From Allobosea sp035944375 (lineage in GTDB: Bacteria > Pseudomonadota > Alphaproteobacteria > Rhizobiales > Beijerinckiaceae), in the NCBI RefSeq assembly GCF_035944375.1, contig NZ_DASZBE010000031.1: a DNA stretch of 64,000 nucleotides, one strand, 5' to 3'. Below are positions 1 through 8,612 of this stretch, piece by piece. The position numbers were made by a program, and so were the translations under genes. Numbering within the stretch: the first letter of the stretch is position 1; each line of letters begins with the position of its first letter. Below the pieces are notes generated by a model. That model searched no databases and had not been told where the DNA came from. It saw only the letters and a program-made list of their open reading frames with translations.

Positions 1-175
1 GAACCGAGGTGCGGCCGCCGGCCCGGGCGGTCATCGTCAGGCGCTGTTCGGGCTTGCCGTCGACGTCGATCTCGTCGAAGGCCACGCCCTTCTTCGTCAG
101 AAGCGACTTGGCGGCCTTGCAATAGGGGCACCAGGGGGTGGTGTAGATGGTGACGGGCGGCATTGCGGGATCCAT
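1..175 (-). CDS. grxC: Glutaredoxin 3, 3' part cut by window edge
   Basis: Small thiol-disulfide oxidoreductase of the glutaredoxin 3 type. The reading frame on the minus strand begins with Met-Asp-Pro-Ala-Met-Pro-Pro-Val-Thr and contains TTPWCPYCKAAKSLL, which holds the classical CPYC dithiol active site near residue 15, followed by the KGVAFDEIDVDG segment that forms beta strand 2. Only about 58 of the usual 85 to 90 residues are inside the window. Two in-frame ATG codons are possible, at 175 and 163; the second gives the more typical short N-terminus. It lies downstream of comF on the same strand, a pairing common in Rhizobiales genomes. Identification is secure; the start is not. Confidence 0.9.
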   Translation of the reverse strand, partial: MDPAMPPVTIYTTPWCPYCKAAKSLLTKKGVAFDEIDVDGKPEQRLTMTARAGGRTSV

Positions 176-238
176 GCGGTTGGACAGTGTCTCAATGTAG
201 GGGCTCGTCATGCTTTCGTCACCGGGCGAAACGGCCGG

Positions 239-1129
239 TCAGGTGCCATCGCTGACGACCCGCGCGAAAGTCAGGATGTCGACCGCGCGCGCCCCGCCGC
301 GCAGCAGCGCCCGCGCCGCCGCATTGCCGGTTGCGCCCGTGGTCAGGACGTCGTCGACCAGCAGCACGCGGCGGCCCTCGATCTGTGGCCGCGCCGCCGG
401 CAGGACCCTGAACGCACCCTGGAGATTGTCGGCCCGCTGCGCCCGAGTCAGACCGACCTGCTGGCGCGTGCGCTTCACCCGCGCCAGAGCCAGCGGCGCG
501 AGCGGCACAGCTGATCCGCGCGAGACCACCTGCGCCAGCGCCGCCGCCTGGTTGAAGCGCCGGGTCCAGAGCCGGAAGCGGTGCAGCGGCACAGGCACGA
601 TCACATCCGTGTCGGGCAGCAATTCGCGCCCGGCCTGGATCATCATCCGCCCCATCGTCAGGGCGAGGTCGGTGCGGTCGCCATATTTCAGCCGGTGGAC
701 CAGTTCGCGGGCCGTGCCGTCGAAGCGGCAGACGGCGCGGGCGCGCGCAAACACGGGCGGATCGGCGATGGCAGCGGGCGAGACCAGCCCCTCGCCGAGA
801 TCGACGGCGAAGGGCGTTCCCAGCCGCTCGCAATAGGGCCGCTCGATGAAGCGCATCTCGCCCCAGCAGGTCGGGCAGAGCGCCTGCGCCTCGCCCGTCG
901 CGGCCTGGCAGGCGATGCAGGAGGGCGGGTAGACGATGTCCACGGCGGCCCGCAACCCGCTTCCGAGCCAGCCCGCGGCAGGCCGGACGACGTGCCGCAG
1001 CACCCGGCCGGAGATGGTTTGCGTTGCCTCGGAGGCGCCGGGGAGAGGATCGTCGTCAAGGGCGGCGGCCGTGGCGGCAGGATCGTGTCGTTCACGAAAG
1101 CCTGATGTCCCGGCCCTGTCATGCTGCAT
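239..1129 (-). CDS. comF: ComF family phosphoribosyltransferase-like protein
   Basis: Predicted 296-residue ComF/GntX family protein. An N-terminal CIACQ...CPTC pair of CxxC motifs forms a zinc ribbon, and the C-terminal half carries the type I phosphoribosyltransferase signature VLLVDDVLTTGAT. ComF proteins are linked to DNA uptake in competent bacteria, but their reaction is not firmly established. The frame stays open for 15 more codons upstream; I chose the ATG at 1129 because AGGTG lies about seven bases before it. A perfect CTGC-N3-GCAG palindrome (1122-1136) overlaps this start codon. Transcription runs toward grxC. Confidence 0.88.
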   Translation of the reverse strand: MQHDRAGTSGFRERHDPAATAAALDDDPLPGASEATQTISGRVLRHVVRPAAGWLGSGLRAAVDIVYPPSCIACQAATGEAQALCPTCWGEMRFIERPYCERLGTPFAVDLGEGLVSPAAIADPPVFARARAVCRFDGTARELVHRLKYGDRTDLALTMGRMMIQAGRELLPDTDVIVPVPLHRFRLWTRRFNQAAALAQVVSRGSAVPLAPLALARVKRTRQQVGLTRAQRADNLQGAFRVLPAARPQIEGRRVLLVDDVLTTGATGNAAARALLRGGARAVDILTFARVVSDGT

Positions 1130-1136
1130 TGCAGCA
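1122..1136. promoter_or_regulatory. TGCTGC-ATT-GCAGCA palindrome at the comF start
   Basis: Perfect 15-base inverted repeat (six-base arms, three-base centre) covering the comF start codon and lying about 106 bases before the old-yellow-enzyme gene. It fits CTGC-N3-GCAG, a motif I recall as described for the polyhydroxyalkanoate-responsive repressor PhaR of Rhodobacter and Paracoccus. A near-identical copy lies at 61414-61430. Assignment to PhaR is inference. Confidence 0.4.
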
Positions 1137-1242
1137 CCTATCTTGAGGGCGTCCGACCGTCGGGGCCGCCGCATCGCCTGCGCCGCCCCGGACGGTCTCT
1201 CTTTTTGTCGGCCGCGCCGCGGCCCCTCCGAGGACCACCCCC

Positions 1243-2352
1243 ATGACCCGATCCGATCCGTCCAGCCCCAAGCTGTTCTCGCCGTTGCGCCTCGGCGACA
1301 TCGATCTCGCCAACCGCGTCGTGATGGCGCCGCTGACGCGCAACCGCGCGACCCATGGCAATGATGCGCCCAACGCGCTCAATGTCGAGTATTATCGCCA
1401 GCGCGCCGGCGCTGGGCTGATCATCTCCGAGGCCACGCAGATCTCGCAGCAGGGCCAGGGTTATGTGTGGACGCCCGGCATGTACACCGCCGAGCAGGTC
1501 GCCGGCTGGAAGGCCGTGACCGACGCCGTCCATGCCGAAGGCGGCAAGATCATCGCCCAGCTCTGGCATGTCGGCCGCATCAGCCATGTCTCGCTGCAGC
1601 CGGGCGGGCAGGCCCCGGTCGCCCCCTCCGCCATTCCCGCCAAGGGCAAGACCTATGTCGAGAGCGGCTTCGTCGACGTCTCGGCGCCGCGTGCGCTTTC
1701 GCTGGAGGAACTGCCCGGAATCGTCGCCGACTATGCGAAGGCGGCCGAGAACGCCAAGGCCGCCGGCTTCGACGGCATCGAGATCCACGCGGCCAATGGC
1801 TATCTGCTCGACCAGTTCCTGCGCGACGGCACGAACACCCGCAGCGACGCCTATGGCGGCTCGATCGAGAACCGCGCGCGGCTGACGCTCGAAGTCGTCG
1901 AGGCGGTGGTGAAGGTGTTCGGCAAGGGGCGCGTCGGCATTCGCCTGTCTCCCGTCACGCCCGCCAACGATGCGCGCGACAGCGATCCGCAGCCGCTGTT
2001 TGCGCATCTCGTCGCCCGGCTGGACGAGGCGGGGGTCGCCTTCATCCATGTCATCGAGGGCGCGACGGGCGGGCCCCGCGACTTCCTGCCCTTCAATTAC
2101 GATGCGCTGCGCAAGGCCTTTCGCGGCGCCTATATCGCCAATAACGGCTTCGACCGGGCGTCGGCGATCGAGGCGGTCGAGAGCGGGCGCGTCGATGCGG
2201 TCGCCTTCGGCCGGCTCTTCATCGCAAATCCGGATCTCGTCGAGCGGCTGCGGCGCGACTCAGCCCTGAACACGCCCGAGCCCTCGCTGTTCTATGGCGG
2301 CGACGGCAAGGGCTACACCGACTATCCGACGCTGCAGGACGCCGCGGCCTGA
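1243..2352 (+). CDS. Old yellow enzyme family alkene reductase (NemA-like)
   Basis: FMN-dependent NAD(P)H:flavin oxidoreductase of 369 residues, the usual length for NemA/xenobiotic reductase proteins. The N-terminus SPLRLGDIDLANRVVMAPLTR is the standard opening of the TIM barrel (first 20 residues quoted in part), ATQISQQGQGYVWTPG follows, and EIHAANGYLLDQFL near residue 180 supplies the His and Asn that bind the electron-withdrawing group of the substrate. DAYGGSIENRARL is also diagnostic. It probably reduces activated C=C bonds or nitro groups in the cytoplasm. It stands alone, divergent from comF, with a hairpin 33 bases downstream. Confidence 0.93.
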   Translation: MTRSDPSSPKLFSPLRLGDIDLANRVVMAPLTRNRATHGNDAPNALNVEYYRQRAGAGLIISEATQISQQGQGYVWTPGMYTAEQVAGWKAVTDAVHAEGGKIIAQLWHVGRISHVSLQPGGQAPVAPSAIPAKGKTYVESGFVDVSAPRALSLEELPGIVADYAKAAENAKAAGFDGIEIHAANGYLLDQFLRDGTNTRSDAYGGSIENRARLTLEVVEAVVKVFGKGRVGIRLSPVTPANDARDSDPQPLFAHLVARLDEAGVAFIHVIEGATGGPRDFLPFNYDALRKAFRGAYIANNGFDRASAIEAVESGRVDAVAFGRLFIANPDLVERLRRDSALNTPEPSLFYGGDGKGYTDYPTLQDAAA

Positions 2353-2384
2353 CGCGGTCGCTCCGAGGCGATCCACCGACGAGG

Positions 2385-2407
2385 AGGGGGCGCAGCCGGT
2401 GCCCCCT
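2385..2407 (+). terminator. Probable terminator of the alkene reductase gene
   Basis: Inverted repeat AGGGGGCGC / GTGCCCCCT with a five-base loop and one G-T wobble, 33 bases after the stop at 2352. The following TCGCAATTTTCGG is only a weak T-tract, so termination may be partial. Confidence 0.5.
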
Positions 2408-2485
2408 TCGCAATTTTCGGCCTCGCTGTGCAAAAACAGTTGCAGGCGGGCAGCGCTGCGATTAAACAGCAGCCCTTGCCGCGCT

Positions 2486-2560
2486 GCTCCCATCGTCTAG
2501 CGGTCAGGACGTCGCCCTCTCACGGCGAAAACTGGGGTTCGATTCCCCATGGGAGCGCCA
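2486..2560 (+). tRNA. tRNA-Glu, anticodon CTC
   Basis: Full cloverleaf: acceptor arms GCTCCCA and TGGGAGC, D-arm with AGCGGTC, anticodon stem TCGCC/GGCGA closing the loop CTCTCAC (anticodon CTC at 2519-2521), and T-arm GGGGTTCGATTCCCC. CCA (2558-2560) is encoded. It decodes GAG. No copy of its 3' end is visible near the recombinase remnant at 7122, so I see no sign that it served as an attachment site. Confidence 0.97.
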
Positions 2561-2722
2561 TCGCGCCGCAATCCACCAGAAATCAATGCCTTAGCTGCCC
2601 AGCCGGCTCGTGACCCAAGCCCGCGGCCATCGTATCCCGACTGGTGCCGGATCGTTCCGAAGGCGGGCGGAGGTTGAATTCTGCCGCGCCATCTTTTCTG
2701 GCTTCCGGGCTGGTGGAGTATC

Positions 2723-3940
2723 CTATCGCCTGGCGGTCAACGCGCTTCGGACGTCTTCCACCTGCGCGGCCGTGACCGGCGCACCGTTATTGCCCCAGCT
2801 GGCCCGGACATAGCTTGCAACCGAGGCGATCTGATCGTCCGTGAGCTTCCAGCCGAAGGCCGGCATGGACAGCGGGCTGGGTCGAGCGGCCGTTGGAACG
2901 GCCCGTGCGCCCTCCAGAATGATGCGGATGACCGTGGTCGGGTCGGGGTCGTTGAGCTTGTTGGAGCCGGCGAGCCGCGCGAAGACATGCGGCACCCCGA
3001 CGCCGGTCGAGACATGGCAGGCGCTGCAATTGTCGAAATAGATGGCGCGGCCGGCCTTTAGCACGGCCTCGCTGGGCCGCGACGATGGCGCGCGTGCCTC
3101 GGAATCGAGACTCTTCAGATAGGTCGCGATCGCGCCGAGATCCGCCTCGGTCATCTCTTCGGTCGACACGTTGACGACCTCGCCCATGCGCGTCAGCGCG
3201 CCGGTATGGGCGTTGCGGCCGGTCTTGAGGAAGGCGACGATCTCGGCGGCGCTCCAGTGTTCGAGACCGCCATTGCGGCCGCCGCGGATATTCGGTGCCG
3301 CCCAGTTTTCCAGCTGCCCGCCCATGAGATGGCGGTCCTTGTTGTCGGCTCCCGCCAGGTTCTTCTCGGTGTGGCAGCCGGCGCAATGGCCCGGCCCCTC
3401 GACCAGATAAGCGCCGCGGTTCCATTCGGGCGAGCGCGCCGGATCCGCGCGAAATTCGCCGGGCTCGAAGAACATCATGTTCCAGATCCCGACCATCCGC
3501 CGCCAGCTCAGCGGAAACGGCAGTTCATGCTCCTTGCGCTCTTTGCTGACGCGCGGGCGCGACGCCAGATAGTCATAGACCGCATCGACATCCGCGCGCG
3601 GCATCTTGGTGAAGTGCGGATAGGGAAAGGCCGGGTAGAGCCGCGAGCCGTCCCGCGAGCGGCCGTGATGCAGGGCGCGGTGGAAATCGTCCTTCGACCA
3701 GCGGCCGATCCCGGTGGCCTCGTCGAAGGTGATGTTGGGCGTATGGATCGTGCCGAACGGCGTCTCCATCGCACGCCCTCCGGCGAAGGCTTCTCCCCCC
3801 GCCTCCGTGTGGCAGCTTTGGCAGTTTGCAGTCGCGGTGATGTAGCGGCCGCGTTCGACCTGGGCATGGGAGTTCTGCTGGGCCGCGCCCGGCTGTGCCC
3901 AGATGGTGAGGACCCCGGCGAGGACGATCAGCGACCTCAT
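2723..3940 (-). CDS. Tri-haem cytochrome c subunit of a membrane GMC dehydrogenase
   Basis: Predicted 405-residue periplasmic or membrane-attached cytochrome c that passes electrons from the flavin subunit to ubiquinone or the respiratory chain. A signal peptide (MRSLIVLAGVLTIWAQPGAAQ) is followed by three c-type haem sites, CQSCH, CAGCH and CSACH, spread over the protein as in gluconate 2-dehydrogenase and alcohol dehydrogenase cytochrome subunits. The frame is open for 51 codons further upstream, but the ATG at 3940 overlaps the stop of the flavin subunit gene as ATGA and begins the signal peptide, so it is the start. It is the last gene of the three-gene operon. Confidence 0.93.
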   Translation of the reverse strand: MRSLIVLAGVLTIWAQPGAAQQNSHAQVERGRYITATANCQSCHTEAGGEAFAGGRAMETPFGTIHTPNITFDEATGIGRWSKDDFHRALHHGRSRDGSRLYPAFPYPHFTKMPRADVDAVYDYLASRPRVSKERKEHELPFPLSWRRMVGIWNMMFFEPGEFRADPARSPEWNRGAYLVEGPGHCAGCHTEKNLAGADNKDRHLMGGQLENWAAPNIRGGRNGGLEHWSAAEIVAFLKTGRNAHTGALTRMGEVVNVSTEEMTEADLGAIATYLKSLDSEARAPSSRPSEAVLKAGRAIYFDNCSACHVSTGVGVPHVFARLAGSNKLNDPDPTTVIRIILEGARAVPTAARPSPLSMPAFGWKLTDDQIASVASYVRASWGNNGAPVTAAQVEDVRSALTARR

Positions 3941-5694
3941 GATTGCACCAGCGGACCGGGAGCGCGCAGATACTGGGTGCGGATCGCGTCGGCGGCCCAA
4001 TAGGCCAGCGCGGCGACCGTTCCCGTCGGATTGTAGCCGGCGTTCTGCGGGAAGACGCCCGCGCCCATCACGAACAGGTTCGGAACGTCCCAACTCTGCA
4101 GATAGCGGTTGACCACGCTGTTGGCCGGCGTCGTGCCCATGATCGTGCCGCCCGTGTTGTGCGTGGTCTGGTAGGGCATGGAATCATAGGGACCGGAACG
4201 GTCCTCGATCTTGATCTCGCGGCCGCCCATGCCCTTGGCGATGGCGGTGACCCGCTCGGTCATAAAGGCTGCCATGGCGCGATCATTGGGCGTGAAGTCA
4301 TAGGTCATGCGCATCAGCGGGCGCCCATAGACGTCCTTGTAGGTCGGATCGAGATCGAGCGCGTTCGTCGCATAGGCCATCGACGCCCCATGCGCGCCGA
4401 CGCTCGTCGATTTCAGGAAATTATCCGCGACCGCCTTTTTCCAGGCCGAGCCCCAATTGGGCGTGCCCTCGGGCGTGCGGTGGGTCTCGATCGGCCGGGC
4501 GTTGGTGGTCCAGTTGGCGAGGTAGCCGCCGCCGATGAAACCGAGGCCGGAATGGTCGAAATTATCGCCGTTATACTCGTCGACGCACATCCCCAGCGCG
4601 CCGGCCCCGACGAAACCATTGGTGTATTTGTCGTCGTAGAAGACCTGGGCGGAGGTCATGACCTGGTAGCAGTAGTTCTTCCCCACCAAGCCTTCGCCCG
4701 TCGCAGGATTGTAGATTTCGCCGATGCCTGAGAGCATCATCAGCCGCGTGTTGCTGAGCTGATAGGCGCACAGGATGACCAGATCCGCCGGCTGCTCGTA
4801 TTCGTTCCCGTCGATATCGACATGGATCACGCCCGTGGCGCGCCGTCCGGTGCTGTCCTTCTGGATCGACAGCACCTCGTTTTGGACCTTGAGCGTGAAG
4901 TTCGGCTTGCGCATCAGGACCGGCAGGATCGTGGTCTGCGCGCTGGCCTTCGAGTAGTTGCCGCAGCCATATTTCTCGCAGAAGCCGCAATAGCTGCAAG
5001 GAGCGAGCTGGACCCCGAGCGGATTCGTGTAGGCGCGGGACATGTTCGCCGAAGGACCGGGGAACGGGTTCAACCCGAGTTCGCGCGCCGAGCGGGCGAA
5101 CTGGTTCTGCGAAAACGTCATATGCATCGGCGGGTTCGGATATTCGGCGCTGCGAGGCCCCTCGAACGGATTGCCGCCCGCGACGATGGTCCCGCCCAGA
5201 TTGCCGGCCTTGCCACCGATGCCGCAGAGTTTCTCGAACCGGTCGAAATGCGGCTCCAGCTCGTCATAGGTGACGCCGTAATCCTGCACCGTCATACCCT
5301 CGGGCAGCGATCCGTAGCGCTCGGTGTTGTGCGAGGCGGCAACGAAGTCGCTGGGCAGGAAGCGCCAGGTCTGGCCGTTCCAATGGACGCCTCCGCCGCC
5401 GACGCCCTCCCCGGGCAGGAACGAGCCCCAGCGGCGCATGGGCAGCGCCGTCTGTCCTCGATTGTTGCGGAAAGTCAGCGTCTCGCGGGAGTTGTTCTGG
5501 AACATCTCCTTGCGCCAATACCAGCGCAGTTCGTCGGGCGCCGTCGTCGTCGGAAAATGGGTCGGCGTGTCGCGCCAGTCACCACGCTCGATCGCCAGGA
5601 CCTGGAGCCCCGCCTCCGTCAGTTCCTGCGCCATGATGGCCCCGGTCCAGCCGAATCCGACCAGGACCACGTCGACTGCAGGCAGCTTCTTCAT
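3937..5694 (-). CDS. GMC oxidoreductase, flavin subunit of a gluconate/sugar dehydrogenase
   Basis: 585-residue FAD-dependent GMC family dehydrogenase related to the large subunits of gluconate 2-dehydrogenase, fructose dehydrogenase and FAD-glucose dehydrogenase. The N-terminus DVVLVGFGWTGAIMAQEL is the FAD Rossmann fold. YQTTHNTGGTIMG and NAGYNPTGTVAAL near the C-terminus supply the catalytic His and Asn. CSYCGFCEKYGCG near residues 225 to 240 is a Cys cluster resembling the [3Fe-4S] site of FAD-glucose dehydrogenase. The natural substrate (gluconate, another sugar acid or a polyol) cannot be told. It begins 36 bases after the small subunit gene and overlaps the cytochrome gene by four bases. 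Confidence 0.92.
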   Translation of the reverse strand: MKKLPAVDVVLVGFGWTGAIMAQELTEAGLQVLAIERGDWRDTPTHFPTTTAPDELRWYWRKEMFQNNSRETLTFRNNRGQTALPMRRWGSFLPGEGVGGGGVHWNGQTWRFLPSDFVAASHNTERYGSLPEGMTVQDYGVTYDELEPHFDRFEKLCGIGGKAGNLGGTIVAGGNPFEGPRSAEYPNPPMHMTFSQNQFARSARELGLNPFPGPSANMSRAYTNPLGVQLAPCSYCGFCEKYGCGNYSKASAQTTILPVLMRKPNFTLKVQNEVLSIQKDSTGRRATGVIHVDIDGNEYEQPADLVILCAYQLSNTRLMMLSGIGEIYNPATGEGLVGKNYCYQVMTSAQVFYDDKYTNGFVGAGALGMCVDEYNGDNFDHSGLGFIGGGYLANWTTNARPIETHRTPEGTPNWGSAWKKAVADNFLKSTSVGAHGASMAYATNALDLDPTYKDVYGRPLMRMTYDFTPNDRAMAAFMTERVTAIAKGMGGREIKIEDRSGPYDSMPYQTTHNTGGTIMGTTPANSVVNRYLQSWDVPNLFVMGAGVFPQNAGYNPTGTVAALAYWAADAIRTQYLRAPGPLVQS

Positions 5695-5730
5695 GGCGCT
5701 CTCTCCTTCGATGGGCCGACCTTGTCCGTG

Positions 5731-6465
5731 TCAGCGCGGGCTCCAGGCAGGGCCGCCCATGAGGCCTACCGGTTCGAGCGCGATCGGCGCCCCGTCATGG
5801 TTCAGGAAGTCGCGATAGTCGTAGCGAGCCCCGGGGAAGCCCACGAGCCGCCAGCCGACCATGTCGCGGTTGCCGCCATAAACCGGATCGCAGAAGAACC
5901 CCTCGATGGCGTTCTCCAGCACCAGGGCGAAGAAGGCCCGGGCCGGCACGTCGCCGAAAGCGAGATCGCCCTTCTCGAGCCGCGCCAGCACCGCGTCCTG
6001 CTGGCCGGCGCTCAGATCGGCGAAGCTCCGACCGCCGAACTCGGCGGCGCAGACTCGATCGAGCGCGGCGATGCCAGCCCGGTACAGCCCCGCCGGCGGC
6101 TGGTGATACTGATAGCCTTGCTCCGTCGTGCCCTCGCCGAAGGGCCCCGCCATGTACCAGCGCTCGCCGCGCCCGTAGAAGCCGGCCAGTTGATTGTCGA
6201 TGAAACCGATGACGTTGGCGTCACGCGCGCCCGGGCCGCGCTCATCGCTGGGGATAAGCCGCTCAACCATGGCCTCGATGCAGCGGCGCTCGGCGGCGGT
6301 GAAGAACCGCGCCCCATCGAAGCGATAGGGCGTCGCGGTCCAGCCGGCGGTCCAGGGTATCGTTCCGGAAATCGTACGTGCCGACAGCGGCAGAGCGCCA
6401 AGGCCAGCGCCGGTAACCAGCAGCCCGAACAGTACATCCCGTCGCTTATGGCCCCGGCTGTCCAT
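5731..6465 (-). CDS. Gluconate 2-dehydrogenase subunit 3 family protein
   Basis: 244-residue small (gamma) subunit of a membrane-bound GMC dehydrogenase. The opening MDSRGHKRRDVLFGLLVTGAG (first 20 quoted in part) is a Tat-like signal with twin Arg; the subunit of this family carries the flavin subunit through the Tat system. YRFDGARFFTAAERRCIEAM is the typical start of the subunit 3 domain. The frame runs on upstream into a recombinase remnant, giving one long false protein; I chose the ATG at 6465 because GGGGGGA stands about eight bases before it. First gene of the operon with the flavin and cytochrome subunits. Confidence 0.9.
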   Translation of the reverse strand: MDSRGHKRRDVLFGLLVTGAGLGALPLSARTISGTIPWTAGWTATPYRFDGARFFTAAERRCIEAMVERLIPSDERGPGARDANVIGFIDNQLAGFYGRGERWYMAGPFGEGTTEQGYQYHQPPAGLYRAGIAALDRVCAAEFGGRSFADLSAGQQDAVLARLEKGDLAFGDVPARAFFALVLENAIEGFFCDPVYGGNRDMVGWRLVGFPGARYDYRDFLNHDGAPIALEPVGLMGGPAWSPR

Positions 6466-6663
6466 CGTGAGTCCCCCCGTCATTTCAGGTGAAATGCGCG
6501 GGGAGCGAAGATCGTTCCAAAAAACGTTGCGGGTCTGCCGGCGAGTGCCCGCGTCCGGATCGTGGCTCGGGAGGTGGGTCAAGCTGGGATTGGCGATCCC
6601 GAACTCAAAGCGGAAGGCACCCATCCTCCGCTCAGCAAGCCCAACGCTCTGCCCTGGAATGTC

Positions 6664-7122
6664 CTGCTCGACGCGGATCAGCATGCGCGCACCGTCGATG
6701 TCGGCGACCTTGAGGTTGGCGATCTCCGAGACCCGCAGGCCGCAGCCATAGGCGATGCTCAGCGCGGCGCGATCCTTCAGGCTCTGTGCATGGGCCAGCA
6801 GCAGCGCCATCTCCTGCGTGTCCAGAACCACCGGCAGGCGATCCGGTGTCGGGATCCGCGCCATGCGGTCACGCAAGCCGGTCCGGCTCAACGTGACACG
6901 GAAGACTAACCGCAGGGCCGTGCAGACCTGGTTCATTCGGGAATAGCTCGCCCCCAGCGAAGCCATATGAAGGCGGTAGCGCCGCAGATCCTCAGGCTCG
7001 GCCCGGTCCGGCGGCAAGCCGAAGAAGGCCGTGACCTCACGGACCTGCCGGACATGGTCGCGCTGCGTGTGCTCGCCAAACCGGCGGATGGTCATGGCCT
7101 CGATCATCCGCTGGCGCAGCAC
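6664..7122 (-). pseudogene. Truncated tyrosine recombinase (IS91-cluster type)
   Basis: About 153 residues of a tyrosine-type site-specific recombinase. The N-terminal SAM-like DNA-binding domain is recognisable (LRQRMIEAMTIRRF, HTQRDHVRQV, EDLRRYRLH) and the catalytic domain begins with ALSIAYGCGLRVSEIANLKV, which contains the first catalytic Arg. Similarity stops after MLIRVEQ, where intact members continue with GKGRKDR. The His-x-x-Arg box and the nucleophilic Tyr are absent, so it cannot be active. The remaining frame runs without a stop into the dehydrogenase small subunit gene. It starts with GTG five bases from the remnant of an FAD oxidase on the other strand. The IS91-cluster comparison is from memory. 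Confidence 0.8.
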
Positions 7123-7126
7123 CCGT

Positions 7127-7267
7127 CATGACGAACTCTGGTTCGCTTCAGGTCAAGCTCATCACGGTTTCACGCTGGGCGCCGTGACCGGACGCCTCGT
7201 CGCCGATGTCGTCGCCACTGGAACGAGGTTCATCGACGCGCAGCCGTTCCGACCCGGCCGATTCTGA
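7127..7267 (+). pseudogene. C-terminal remnant of an FAD-dependent amine/amino-acid oxidase
   Basis: A 46-codon fragment reading HDELWFASGQAHHGFTLG, then GRLVADVV and PFRPGRF before a stop. This is the standard C-terminus of DadA/glycine-oxidase-like FAD enzymes, where the HHG-TLGP-TG stretch closes the FAD-binding domain. No upstream part of such a gene exists in this frame; the sequence changes abruptly to the recombinase remnant on the opposite strand. It is therefore the tail of a gene destroyed by insertion or rearrangement. Confidence 0.75.
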
Positions 7268-7460
7268 CCGCAGCCATGCTTGACCCCGTTCGAGCTCGCT
7301 CGCGCAGGCGTCTGGTCGCGCTCCTCGTCGCGCACTGTACAAGCCGATCCGCAGCACTGGCTCGTGATGCCTTGGCCGCGTTATTGCGTAGACTGGAGGA
7401 CCGGCAGGGTGTCGGAATCACAAGCCATGGCATGGCAGGTGTCGGGGGGACGTGTCGAGA

Positions 7461-8612
7461 ATGGCCTATGACGTGATCGTCGTCGGGATCGGCGGCATGG
7501 GAAGCGCGGCCGCCTGGCATCTCGCCCGGCGGGGCGTGAAAGTGCTCGGTCTCGAACGCTTCGACATCCCCCACAGCATGGGCTCGTCGCACGGCATCAG
7601 CCGGATCATCCGCATGCCCTATTACGAGGACCCGGCCTATGTCCCGCTGCTAAGGCGGGCCTATGAGCTCTGGGGCGAGATCGAAGCGGCGACCGGCGAG
7701 GAGCTGCTGGTCATCACCGGCTCGATCGACGCCAGCCCGGAGGATGACGCGCTGTTTCAGGGGGCTCTGAATTCGGCCCGTCTGCACGATCTGCCGCATG
7801 AGGTTCTGACGGGCGATCAGGTCAATGCGCGTTACCCCGGCTATCGTCTGCCGTCGTCGCATCGCGCGGTGTTCCAGGAGCGCGGCGGGCTGATCGCCAG
7901 CGAGCGGGCGATCGTGGCGCATGTTCGCGCCGCCCAGGCGCATGGTGCGGAGATCCATGCCCGCGAGGCCGTGCTCGGCTGGGAGGCGAAACCCAACGGC
8001 GATGGCGTCGTCGTGACGACCGACCGGGGCCGCTACGAGGCCGCGCGGCTGGTGCTGACCGCCGGCGCCTGGATCGGCGACCTCGAACCCTCGCTCCGGG
8101 CGGTCGCGGTGCCCGAGCGCCAGGTTCTGGCCTGGCTTCAGCCCGCGAAGCCGGAGCTGTTCGCGCTCGATCGCTTCCCGGTCTTCAATTTGCAGGTCGA
8201 TGAGGGCCGCTATTACGGCTTTCCGATCTACGAGGTGCCGGGCTTCAAGTTCGGCCGCTATCACCACCGCGGCGAAACCAGCCGTGCCGACGATGTCAGG
8301 CGCGAGCCGGACGCGGAGGACGAGCGCCTCCTGCGGGATTTCAGCCAGCGCTATTTCCCGGACGGCAGCGGCCCGACCATGGCGCTGCGGAGCTGCATGT
8401 TCACCAACACCCCCGACGAGCATTTCATTCTCGACCGCCACCCCGACCATGAACAGGTCGTGCTCGTTTCGCCCTGCTCGGGGCATGGCTACAAGTTCTG
8501 CAGCGTGATCGGGGAAATCGTCGCCGATCTCGCCAGCGGAGACGGCACGACCCGCCACGACATCGGGTTCCTGCGCCTGGCGCGGACAGCGCTGGCTGCC
8601 CCACATGCATGA
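7461..8612 (+). CDS. Monomeric sarcosine oxidase / N-methyl amino acid oxidase
   Basis: 383-residue flavoenzyme of the MSOX/SolA family, oxidatively demethylating sarcosine or another N-methyl amino acid to the free amino acid, formaldehyde and hydrogen peroxide. DVIVVGIGGMGSAAAWHLARR is the FAD Rossmann fold (20 residues of it starting at V), HSMGSSHGISRIIR follows, and RSCMFTNTPDEHFILD carries the Cys that binds FAD covalently. CSGHGYKF is also typical. A GTG nine bases upstream is possible, but GGGGGGA lies about ten bases before the ATG at 7461. It overlaps hyuA by eight bases, which points to sarcosine made from N-methylhydantoin as substrate. Confidence 0.92.
   Translation: MAYDVIVVGIGGMGSAAAWHLARRGVKVLGLERFDIPHSMGSSHGISRIIRMPYYEDPAYVPLLRRAYELWGEIEAATGEELLVITGSIDASPEDDALFQGALNSARLHDLPHEVLTGDQVNARYPGYRLPSSHRAVFQERGGLIASERAIVAHVRAAQAHGAEIHAREAVLGWEAKPNGDGVVVTTDRGRYEAARLVLTAGAWIGDLEPSLRAVAVPERQVLAWLQPAKPELFALDRFPVFNLQVDEGRYYGFPIYEVPGFKFGRYHHRGETSRADDVRREPDAEDERLLRDFSQRYFPDGSGPTMALRSCMFTNTPDEHFILDRHPDHEQVVLVSPCSGHGYKFCSVIGEIVADLASGDGTTRHDIGFLRLARTALAAPHA

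Noticed and set aside
4822..6492. 556-codon plus-strand open frame opposite the GMC dehydrogenase operon
   Set aside because: Antisense shadow of two clear genes; no recognisable motif or ribosome site.
2486..7122. Genomic island between tRNA-Glu and the recombinase remnant
   Set aside because: No repeat of the tRNA 3' end near the remnant, and the recombinase looks like the IS91-cluster kind, which does not use tRNA sites.
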